Positions 56,994-64,000 of a stretch of 64,000 nucleotides of DNA are shown here, in pieces. The position numbers were made by a program, and so were the translations under genes. The notes below the pieces were generated by a model that searched no databases, was not told the DNA's origin, and worked only from the letters and a program-made list of their open reading frames with translations. Origin of the DNA: Maribacter hydrothermalis (GTDB lineage Bacteria; Bacteroidota; Bacteroidia; Flavobacteriales; Flavobacteriaceae); assembly GCF_001913155.1 (NCBI RefSeq), contig NZ_CP018760.1, forward strand, positions 1,922,001-1,986,000, in the 5' to 3' direction. Position 1 is the stretch's first letter, and every line of letters starts with the position of its first letter.

Positions 56994-57866
56994 ATGGCCA
57001 AAAAGAAAGTCAAAAAAAGAAAAGAGATAAAACGGAAGTTACTTCATAAGTATCGTTTGGTAATTTTAAATGAAAATACTTTTGAAGAAAAAATATCTTT
57101 TAAACTAAGTAGGCTTAATGTTTTTGTAACAGGAACCCTTTTTATGATTACGCTTATTGGCTTAACTACGTTATTAATTGCGTTTACCCCTTTGCGGGAG
57201 TATATACCCGGTTATTCATCTACTAAACTTAAAAAAGAAGCTACGGAGCTTACGTATAAAACAGACTCCCTTGTACGAACCTTAAATTATACCAATAAGT
57301 ATTTAGAGAATATTAGAATGGTATTAAAAGGAGATATTGAGAATACAGTAGTAAATAGAGACTCCCTTTTTCAACAATATAAATTAGATCCATCATCCGT
57401 GGATTTAAACCCTATAAAGGAAGATTCCTTATTACGGGCAGAAGTGGCACTCGAAGATAAATACAATTTGTTTGAAAGAACAATTGACAAAAAGAACCTT
57501 GTATTGTTTACTCCGGTTTCTGGTGCTATATCCATGGAATTTAATCCCAACGAGAAACATTATGCTGTTGATATAACAGCTCCAACAGATAGTCCTGTAA
57601 AGGCCGTGGCAAATGGTACTGTAATTTTTTCTGAATGGACAGCAGATACTGGTTATGTTATAATTATTGAACATGAAGGCGGATTGCTAAGTGTATATAA
57701 GCACAATGGTTCATTATCGAAATTTCAAGGAACTATGGTTAGAGGAGGAGAGGTGATTGCCTCCGTAGGAAACACAGGAGAGCTAACCACTGGGCCTCAT
57801 TTGCATTTTGAAATTTGGGATAATGGAACGCCTATTGATCCTACAAATTATATAGATTTTAATTAG
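56994..57866 (+). CDS. M23 family metallopeptidase (LytM-like)
   Basis: 290 aa from the ATG at 56994. A very basic N-terminus ('MAKKKVKKRKEIKRK') and one membrane helix (about residues 43-66, 'VFVTGTLFMITLIGLTTLLI') predict an inner-membrane protein with a periplasmic catalytic domain, linked by a short coiled segment. The M23 zinc site is intact: His and Asp in 'EKHYAVDITAPT', and the HxH pair in 'TGPHLHFEIWD'. It should cut peptide cross-bridges of peptidoglycan or regulate such cleavage. It ends 7 bp before the GH3 gene. Confidence 0.9.
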   Translation: MAKKKVKKRKEIKRKLLHKYRLVILNENTFEEKISFKLSRLNVFVTGTLFMITLIGLTTLLIAFTPLREYIPGYSSTKLKKEATELTYKTDSLVRTLNYTNKYLENIRMVLKGDIENTVVNRDSLFQQYKLDPSSVDLNPIKEDSLLRAEVALEDKYNLFERTIDKKNLVLFTPVSGAISMEFNPNEKHYAVDITAPTDSPVKAVANGTVIFSEWTADTGYVIIIEHEGGLLSVYKHNGSLSKFQGTMVRGGEVIASVGNTGELTTGPHLHFEIWDNGTPIDPTNYIDFN

Positions 57867-57873
57867 AACTCAG

Positions 57874-59379
57874 ATGTCCCTAAAGACTATAGCTGCCAAA
57901 ATATTTGCAAACCGTGTTGCTAAAAGAACTAGTAAATGGGTTAATGATCCAATTGAAACTCAGGAAAGAGTTTTTACCGCTCTTATACAAAAGGCTAGCC
58001 TTACCCAGTTTGGCAAGGATCATGGGTTTAATGAAATTAAGTCACATGCCAATTTTGTTGATAAAGTTCCTATTAGGGACTATGAAGAACTTAAAGAATA
58101 TGTGAGTTTGGTAGTAGCCGGTGAAAGTGATATTCTTTGGCCAGGCAAGCCTGTATATTTTGCCAAAACCTCGGGAACGACTTCTGGCGCTAAGTATATA
58201 CCTATTACCGATGTGTCCATAAAAGAACAGGTGAAAGCATCTAGAAATGCAATCCTTAGTTACATACACGAAACAGGTAATGCTAATTTTGTAACCGGTA
58301 AAATGATTTTTTTACAAGGTAGTCCTATTTTGGAAGAGAAAAATGGGATTAAATTAGGGAGGCTTTCTGGGATTTCAGCGCATTACGTCCCTAATTATCT
58401 TCAGAAAAATAGAATGCCAAGTTGGGAGACTAATTGTATTGAAGATTGGGAAACCAAAGTGAGGGCAATTGTAGAGGAAACTAAGAACGAAGACATGACT
58501 GTTATTGCAGGTATACCTTCATGGGTGCAAATGTATTTCGAAAAATTAAAGGAAAATACCAATCAGAATATTGGTGATTTGTTTAAGAATTTTGAACTCT
58601 TTATTTATGGTGGAGTTAATTACGAACCATATAGAAAGAAATTTGAAAATTTAATTGGCAGAAAGGTTTCAAGTATTGAGCTTTTTCCGGCAAGCGAAGG
58701 TTTTTTTGCATATCAAGATTCCCAAAAGGAGAATGGCATGCTTTTACTTTTAGATGCAGGTATATTCTATGAGTTCGTAAGATCAGATGAATTTTTCCAG
58801 GAAAACCGAAATCGTATAACCATTAAAGATGTAGAGATAGGTGTGGATTATGTTATGATTATATCTACCAACGCTGGACTATGGGCATATAATTTAGGAG
58901 ATACCGTTCGGTTTGTTTCTGTGCATCCTTTTAAAATAGTAGTTTCTGGCAGAATAAAACACTTTATATCTGCATTTGGGGAACATGTTATTGCAAAGGA
59001 AGTTGAAGAAGCAATGCAGATCGCCACTAATTTAACAGATGCCAGTGTTAGTGAATTTACTGTTGCGCCACAGATAACGCCAGAAAATAATGAACTCCCA
59101 TATCATGAGTGGTTTGTAGAGTTTGAAAAACAACCAACTGACATGGGTCTTTTTGTACAACAGTTAGATGCCGCCTTACAAAAACAAAATAGTTATTACT
59201 ATGACCTTATTGTTGGCAAGGTTTTACAAACACTAAAGATAACTCCGGTTCAAAAAGGAGGTTTTTTAGCTTACATGAAATCAATAGGTAAACTTGGCGG
59301 ACAAAATAAAGTTCAACGTCTATCCAACGACCGTAAAGTAGCTGATAGTTTATCTAAATATAGCAAGACTAACATCTAG
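57874..59379 (+). CDS. GH3 family acyl-acid-amido synthetase-like protein
   Basis: 501 aa, full length. GH3 proteins are ANL-type adenylating enzymes, known in plants for joining auxin or jasmonate to amino acids. The ATP/P-loop 'YFAKTSGTTSGAKYIPIT' is at about residues 97-114, with 'YGGVNYEPYRKKFENLIGRK' and 'AYNLGDTVRFVSVHPFKIVV' as further core motifs, and 'HFISAFGEHVIAKEVEEAM' near the hinge. The bacterial substrate is unknown. It follows the M23 gene by 7 bp and precedes the DUF6909 gene, a neighbourhood I recall as common in Flavobacteriia. Confidence 0.88.
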   Translation: MSLKTIAAKIFANRVAKRTSKWVNDPIETQERVFTALIQKASLTQFGKDHGFNEIKSHANFVDKVPIRDYEELKEYVSLVVAGESDILWPGKPVYFAKTSGTTSGAKYIPITDVSIKEQVKASRNAILSYIHETGNANFVTGKMIFLQGSPILEEKNGIKLGRLSGISAHYVPNYLQKNRMPSWETNCIEDWETKVRAIVEETKNEDMTVIAGIPSWVQMYFEKLKENTNQNIGDLFKNFELFIYGGVNYEPYRKKFENLIGRKVSSIELFPASEGFFAYQDSQKENGMLLLLDAGIFYEFVRSDEFFQENRNRITIKDVEIGVDYVMIISTNAGLWAYNLGDTVRFVSVHPFKIVVSGRIKHFISAFGEHVIAKEVEEAMQIATNLTDASVSEFTVAPQITPENNELPYHEWFVEFEKQPTDMGLFVQQLDAALQKQNSYYYDLIVGKVLQTLKITPVQKGGFLAYMKSIGKLGGQNKVQRLSNDRKVADSLSKYSKTNI

Positions 59380-59404
59380 CTTTTAATTAACAGATTATAA
59401 ATTG

Positions 59405-59412
59405 TAATTTTG
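59405..59412 (+). promoter_or_regulatory. -7 promoter element (TAATTTTG) for the DUF6909 gene
   Basis: Exact TAnnTTTG 13 bp before the ATG at 59426. It suggests this gene and the polysaccharide genes after it can be transcribed separately from GH3. Confidence 0.55.
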
Positions 59413-59425
59413 TTTGAAATCTTTC

Positions 59426-61108
59426 ATGGGAAAAGCAATTACTACTACCAGGGCTCAAGAATCTACCAATGCTATTGAACGCATGTATATTACTATGCGT
59501 CATCTTTTTAATAGAGGGTTTTATAAGCCAAACGGGGTATCTGGAGAAGCATTAAAGAATGCACTTTTACAATTAAGACCAGAAATCTATGGTTCCGTTG
59601 GCGAAGAAAAGGCAGAGTTAAATGGTTTAATTTATGTGCTAGAGCGTTTGCCCGAGGGTATAGAACAATGCACATTTATTAATTTAACGTCAGATGAAGG
59701 CTACGGTATTTCACACATAAACCCGATAATACCGCCAAAAAGAAGAAGAAATTGTTATCGTATTGATGACGAACAAATGAATATTGAAATTACTCGAGGG
59801 CGTTCGGATATTTACGATATTTTAACACACTTGACATTTTTGTTTATTGAGTCGGAAAAGATTTGTAATCGGGTCTTAATACCAGAAACTGAAAAAACAA
59901 TTCGGGATTGGTCCAAACTTGAAGAAGCGGTAAGCAAAAGCGAATTGACCCAAGCGGAAAGAGAAATAGCTTTAATACATACAGCTAACATATTAGGTAG
60001 GTCCTTCGAAGAAATAGTAGAAGTGTACAAGAAATTTAGTGTCAAAGATAATCCAGAACGGTTTTTAAATATTATTTATTGGCTTGGTAAATTAGCACTA
60101 GAAGAAGAAATAACAGGTGAAAAAAGAGCAATAACTTTTAGCGCGTTACTTCGGGAACGTTTAGGGCATCATATTCATGGTGAGCGTTGGTCTAATGACA
60201 TAAAAAACATCCTATCCCAGAACAATTTATTACATAGGCCAATTCATATTATTTCAGCAAATATGCACAGTGTTATGAACTCGCTATTTGCAAAGGAAGC
60301 TTTAAAAGAAGAATTTCCAAATACAGATTCATTGGAAATATTCGAAGCTTTAAGCAGTACTGGTAATGCCCATTTAAGGAAAAAGGTAAGTGAGTTTGCA
60401 GAAATAAACGGGATGATTTCTATAGATGACACTTCTGGCACCAATATCGACGTTCAAATTTTTGACACGGCAAAAATTAAAACCAATTGTTGTTCATATA
60501 ATTTTTATGAAGATAAAATTGATAAAAAACCCGTTATATTTGTTATGGATTATGCTTTTGGAGAACAGGCATATGAAACTATAGATGAGCTTTTAAAACC
60601 GTATAGCACAAAAAAGAAAGAAGGAGCATTGATCAATGTAGATTCGGTTTCCATTATGGGAAAAGCGGGGATTTTAGAAGGTGGAAAAGGAGATTTAATG
60701 ATACCTTCAGCTCATATTTTTGAAGGAACAGCAGATAACTACCCTTTTAAAAACGAGTTATGCGCTAAAGATTTTGAAGGGTATGGTCTTAAGGTTTTTG
60801 AGGGAACAATGGTAACCGTTTTGGGAACCTCGCTACAGAATAAAGACATTCTAAAGTTTTTTCATAAATCTACGTGGAACGTTATTGGATTAGAAATGGA
60901 GGGAGTTCATTATCAAAAAGCAATACAATCGGCTTCAAAAATACGAAAGAGCATAAGCGAAGACGTAAAAGTACGTTATGCCTATTATGCTTCCGATAAT
61001 CCTTTAGAAACCGGAAGTACATTGGCATCAGGTGGGTTAGGTACAACCGGTGTTAAACCTACATATTTAATTACCGATAAAATCTTAAAGCAAATATTTA
61101 ATTCATAA
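59426..61108 (+). CDS. DUF6909 family protein
   Basis: 560 aa from the ATG at 59426; a TTG four codons upstream is rejected. Soluble, no signal peptide. The N-terminal half is helical ('STNAIERMYITMRHLFNRG', 'RLPEGIEQCTFINLTSDEGY'). The C-terminal third (about residues 370-555) has 'VDSVSIMGKAGILEGGKGDL', 'VFEGTMVTVLGTSLQNKD', 'WNVIGLEMEGVHYQKAIQ' and 'YASDNPLETGSTLASGG'. The GLEMEG string resembles the EMEG of nucleoside phosphorylases, so a nucleoside-phosphorylase-like fold is possible but unproven. It is 2 bp from the Wzz-like gene. The family is widespread in Bacteroidota with no assigned function. Confidence 0.7.
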   Translation: MGKAITTTRAQESTNAIERMYITMRHLFNRGFYKPNGVSGEALKNALLQLRPEIYGSVGEEKAELNGLIYVLERLPEGIEQCTFINLTSDEGYGISHINPIIPPKRRRNCYRIDDEQMNIEITRGRSDIYDILTHLTFLFIESEKICNRVLIPETEKTIRDWSKLEEAVSKSELTQAEREIALIHTANILGRSFEEIVEVYKKFSVKDNPERFLNIIYWLGKLALEEEITGEKRAITFSALLRERLGHHIHGERWSNDIKNILSQNNLLHRPIHIISANMHSVMNSLFAKEALKEEFPNTDSLEIFEALSSTGNAHLRKKVSEFAEINGMISIDDTSGTNIDVQIFDTAKIKTNCCSYNFYEDKIDKKPVIFVMDYAFGEQAYETIDELLKPYSTKKKEGALINVDSVSIMGKAGILEGGKGDLMIPSAHIFEGTADNYPFKNELCAKDFEGYGLKVFEGTMVTVLGTSLQNKDILKFFHKSTWNVIGLEMEGVHYQKAIQSASKIRKSISEDVKVRYAYYASDNPLETGSTLASGGLGTTGVKPTYLITDKILKQIFNS

Positions 61109-61109
61109 A

Positions 61110-62105
61110 ATGGCAAATAATTCTACACCGTCTACTCAAAATAATTCTGATGAAATTGATTTGGGAAAATTATTTCAGTTAATTGGAAGAGGCTTTAATG
61201 CAGTTTTTAATTTCATTTTAAAAGTATTCTTATATGTCAAAAAGAATATTTTTATTTTAATGGGCCTTGTAGTAGTTGGGCTTGCAATCGGTATTGCATT
61301 GAACCGAATTATATCAAAAAAGTTAAAATCTGAAATTATAGTAAAACCACAATTAGAAAGTAAGAATTACCTATATGACGTAATTGGTGAAATTAAAGCT
61401 AATTTGAAGGCAAAGGATACACTATTTTTTAAAGGAATAGGTATTGAAAAGATAGATTTTAATGGTTTGGATATTGAAATTAATAGAGTTTTACAAGAAG
61501 GTGGGTCAGAAAACGATATCAAGTATTTAGAACTACTGCAAAGTTTTGAGAATACCGATGCAATTGCTGATATCGTCCGGGCGGAATTACAGAATAAAAG
61601 CTCTTTTAACCATCGAATTACTATTTATTATAAGAATGCCGAATTTGGTAAAGTTTTTACAGAAAAGATTTTAGAATATATAAACACTAACAATTACTTT
61701 AATGTGCTTTTAGAGGTTTACCGAAACAATGCGACCTACAGAATAGAGGAAAATCAAGCACTATTAAAACAAGTAGACGAGATCATATCTAATTACACCA
61801 ATAACTTGGCATCTAAAAATAGCGAAGTAACTAACGAAAGAATAATTTTAGATAATCAAGAACAGGTTAATATTGCCGATATATTTCAATATAAAACGGG
61901 TTTAATTAGAGATATAGAAGCAAAGAAATTAGAATTGATTGAAAATAAGGAAACCTTAAGCGTCGTAAATTTAGGACAACCGCAAGTAGTACAAAAGTCT
62001 TTCTTTGGTAAAAATATTGTTTTAATACCGCTGTTATTAATCTTATTATTTTTTGCAATTTCAATATTGAAATACTTGAATAGAAGGTCTATGTCTATAT
62101 CCTAA
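61110..62105 (+). CDS. Wzz/polysaccharide co-polymerase-like membrane protein
   Basis: 331 aa. Two membrane helices, at about residues 46-68 ('NIFILMGLVVVGLAIGIALN') and 305-325 ('NIVLIPLLLILLFFAISILK'), enclose a periplasmic alpha/beta and coiled-coil region; this is the Wzz topology. It lacks the usual Pro-rich segment before the second helix, so assignment is by topology and context. Such proteins set the chain length of O-antigen or capsule. It sits 2 bp after DUF6909 and 6 bp before rfbB. Confidence 0.72.
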   Translation: MANNSTPSTQNNSDEIDLGKLFQLIGRGFNAVFNFILKVFLYVKKNIFILMGLVVVGLAIGIALNRIISKKLKSEIIVKPQLESKNYLYDVIGEIKANLKAKDTLFFKGIGIEKIDFNGLDIEINRVLQEGGSENDIKYLELLQSFENTDAIADIVRAELQNKSSFNHRITIYYKNAEFGKVFTEKILEYINTNNYFNVLLEVYRNNATYRIEENQALLKQVDEIISNYTNNLASKNSEVTNERIILDNQEQVNIADIFQYKTGLIRDIEAKKLELIENKETLSVVNLGQPQVVQKSFFGKNIVLIPLLLILLFFAISILKYLNRRSMSIS

Positions 62106-62111
62106 ACAATT

Positions 62112-63122
62112 ATGCTTGAACTTCCAAAAGAAAATAAAACGATTGTAATTACAGGTGGTGCGGGTTTTATAGGAAGTAACTTTATACCTTTTTTTTTAGC
62201 CAAAAATCCAGCTATTAATGTTTTAAATATTGATAAGCTTACCTATGCAGGTAGTTTAGATAATTTAAAGGAAGTTCAGTCAAACAAAAGATATGCATTC
62301 ATTAAAGGTGATATATGTGATTTTGACTTGATTAAAAGTGTATTCGAAGATTTTAATATAACCGGTGTAATTAATTTTGCAGCGGAATCTCATGTAGATA
62401 ATTCTATAAATTCACCTCATAAGTTTATAAAAACTAATATAGAAGGCACCTTTAACCTTCTAGAAGTTGCGAGACACTTTTGGAAAGGAACTAACAATAG
62501 ATTTCATCAAATATCTACAGACGAAGTATTTGGGTCTTTGGGTGATAATGGTTTTTTTAAAGAGGATTCTAACTATCAACCAAACAGTCCCTATAGTGCA
62601 TCAAAAGCTTCGGCGGACTTTTTGGTTAGAAGTTATCATCATACTTATGGGATGAATGTAGTTACGAGTAACTGCTCTAATAATTACGGACCAAAACAAC
62701 ATGATGAAAAATTAATACCCACTGTAATTAGAACAGCGCTTGGAGGAAAGGAAATACCCATTTATGGCAATGGTAAAAATGTGAGGGATTGGTTATATGT
62801 TATTGACCATTGTAAAGGAATAGACACAATTTATCATAGGGGGAAATCTGGTGAAACATACCTTTTGGGCGGTAACAATGAAATCGACAACTTATCTATT
62901 GCACATAAAATATGTAATATATTAGATATAAAGATACCTAAAGAAAATGGAAGTTATAATTCGCAAATCAAATTTGTAAAAGATCGTCTTGGCCATGATT
63001 ATAGGTATGCTGTTGATGCAACTAAAGCTTCAAAGAATTTAAATTGGACTGCATTGGAAAAATTTGACATCGGTTTAGATAAAACTATTGACTGGTATTT
63101 AAATAAATATCATAATATATAA
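62112..63122 (+). CDS. rfbB: dTDP-glucose 4,6-dehydratase
   Basis: 336 aa. Converts dTDP-glucose to dTDP-4-keto-6-deoxyglucose, the second step to dTDP-rhamnose and related sugars. The NAD-binding '[16 protein letters not shown]' is at residues 13-28, '[15 protein letters not shown]' follows, the catalytic '[10 protein letters not shown]' and YxxxK in '[18 protein letters not shown]' are intact, and '[13 protein letters not shown]' closes the core. The order rfbB-rfbA, 1 bp apart, is usual for a surface polysaccharide locus. Confidence 0.96.
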   Translation: MLELPKENKTIVITGGAGFIGSNFIPFFLAKNPAINVLNIDKLTYAGSLDNLKEVQSNKRYAFIKGDICDFDLIKSVFEDFNITGVINFAAESHVDNSINSPHKFIKTNIEGTFNLLEVARHFWKGTNNRFHQISTDEVFGSLGDNGFFKEDSNYQPNSPYSASKASADFLVRSYHHTYGMNVVTSNCSNNYGPKQHDEKLIPTVIRTALGGKEIPIYGNGKNVRDWLYVIDHCKGIDTIYHRGKSGETYLLGGNNEIDNLSIAHKICNILDIKIPKENGSYNSQIKFVKDRLGHDYRYAVDATKASKNLNWTALEKFDIGLDKTIDWYLNKYHNI

Positions 63123-63123
63123 T

Positions 63124-63981
63124 ATGAAGGGAATAATTCTCGCAGGTGGAACAGGATCACGTTTATGGCCATTAACTAAAGCTTTGAGTAAGCAGTTAAT
63201 GCCAATTTATGACAAACCAATGATTTACTATCCCTTATCTACTTTAATGTTGGCAGGGATAAGAGAAATATTGATCATTACTACCGAAGATGATTTAGAT
63301 TTATTTAAAAAGCTATTGTTAGATGGTAGTCAACTTGGATGTAAGTTTAATTATGCTGTGCAAAATGAGCCAAAAGGATTAGCGGAAGCATTTATTATCG
63401 GTAGGGAATTCGTAGCTGATAGTAAAGTTGCATTAATTCTTGGGGATAATATTTTTTATGGTAGTGGGCTTGAAACCTTGTTAAAGAATAATCGTGACCC
63501 AAAGGGGGGCATAATTTATGGATACCATGTAAATAACCCAAAGAGATATGGCGTGGTTGAGTTCGATGAAAGTGGTAAAGCTATTTCAATAGTTGAAAAA
63601 CCCGATCATCCAAAATCAAATTTTGCAGTTCCTGGAATATATTTTTATGACAACGAAGTTATAAAAATTGCACAGGGTATACGGCCGAGTGAAAGAGGGG
63701 AGTTAGAAATTACAGATGTAAATAAGGCATACTTAAATAAAGGAAAACTTCAAGTTACTGTTTTAGATAAGGGAATTGCTTGGTTAGACACAGGTACATT
63801 CAGTTCGCTCATGCAAGCTTCTCAATTTGTTCAAGTTATAGAAGAAAGACAAGGACTTAAAATAGGTTGTATTGAAGAGGTAGCCTATAAACAAGGTTTT
63901 ATTAATGAAATACAATTAAAGAAATTAGCAGCACCCTTATTAAAGAGTGGCTATGGTGAATATTTAATGAATTTAATTTAA
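63124..63981 (+). CDS. rfbA: Glucose-1-phosphate thymidylyltransferase
   Basis: 285 aa. Makes dTDP-glucose from dTTP and glucose-1-phosphate. The nucleotide-binding '[20 protein letters not shown]' is at residues 8-27, '[16 protein letters not shown]' follows, and '[12 protein letters not shown]' holds the metal/sugar-binding Asp. The C-terminus '[14 protein letters not shown]' is typical. Its TAA stop overlaps the ATG of the next gene by one base, indicating an operon. Confidence 0.97.
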   Translation: MKGIILAGGTGSRLWPLTKALSKQLMPIYDKPMIYYPLSTLMLAGIREILIITTEDDLDLFKKLLLDGSQLGCKFNYAVQNEPKGLAEAFIIGREFVADSKVALILGDNIFYGSGLETLLKNNRDPKGGIIYGYHVNNPKRYGVVEFDESGKAISIVEKPDHPKSNFAVPGIYFYDNEVIKIAQGIRPSERGELEITDVNKAYLNKGKLQVTVLDKGIAWLDTGTFSSLMQASQFVQVIEERQGLKIGCIEEVAYKQGFINEIQLKKLAAPLLKSGYGEYLMNLI

Positions 63982-64000
63982 TGAACATAATTAAAACAAA
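63981..64000 (+). CDS. Start of the next polysaccharide gene (cut by window edge)
   Basis: ATG at 63981 overlaps the last base of the rfbA stop and opens a frame reading M-N-I-I-K-T before the window ends. By context it is probably dTDP-4-dehydrorhamnose 3,5-epimerase (rfbC) or the reductase rfbD; six codons cannot decide. Confidence 0.4.

Overview
The window is a chromosomal segment from a low-GC gliding bacterium of the Bacteroidota, almost certainly class Flavobacteriia and family Flavobacteriaceae; the genus cannot be fixed from sequence alone. Three things point there. There is a type IX secretion (T9SS)/gliding gene set: a giant SprB-like adhesin, PorP/SprF proteins and type B sorting domains. 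Many families are flavobacterial (DUF4175, DUF4837, DUF6909, a DUF6747-like protein, bacterial GH3). The Bacteroidota -7 promoter element TAnnTTTG lies at the expected distance before at least eleven genes, several of which read from an ATG just inside a longer open frame.

Layout. 1-2.6 kb: 3' end of RNase R, a GIN-domain (DUF2807) protein and a LysE-family exporter. 2.6-3.1 kb: an Skp/OmpH-like lipoprotein. 3.4-10.1 kb (minus strand): a probable operon of DUF4175 membrane protein, ybeY, mnmG and a methyltransferase; identical 16-bp parS-like palindromes sit on each side of mnmG, exactly 1,900 bp apart. 10.2-20 kb: housekeeping genes (gltX, rlmF, a PepSY membrane protein, katG, a VOC protein, an SPFH protein, glnS) and a decayed-looking gap at 11.75-12.28 kb.

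20.2-46.8 kb is the gliding/adhesion region. It holds an Ig-like T9SS substrate, a PorP/SprF-like barrel fused to two SPOR-like modules, a 3.3-kb patch of small or unrelated genes (two lipocalin-like proteins, a small winged-helix-like protein, a methyltransferase), the 5,974-codon SprB-like adhesin gene and its SprF partner. The adhesin should be exported by T9SS through its C-terminal domain and helped to the surface by the SprF protein next door. Its repeat region shows two rounds of block duplication and one ~206-residue domain nested inside a repeat.

46.9-64 kb: folB, a degenerate tRNA-Cys-like sequence, an intact tRNA-Cys, a DoxX protein, holB, pgk, an MltD-type lytic transglycosylase with a DUF4837 lipoprotein, a 58-aa membrane protein, a PorE-like SPOR/TPR/PD40/OmpA protein, tatA, an M23 peptidase, GH3, DUF6909, and the start of a surface polysaccharide locus (Wzz-like, rfbB, rfbA, next gene cut by the window edge). 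Cell-envelope functions dominate the second half: peptidoglycan remodelling, T9SS anchoring and polysaccharide synthesis.

No CRISPR array, insertion sequence, prophage or rRNA operon was seen. The observations most worth following are the parS pair, the architecture of the adhesin gene, the SPOR-like module shared by two envelope proteins, and the tRNA-Cys-like sequence with an enlarged anticodon loop.
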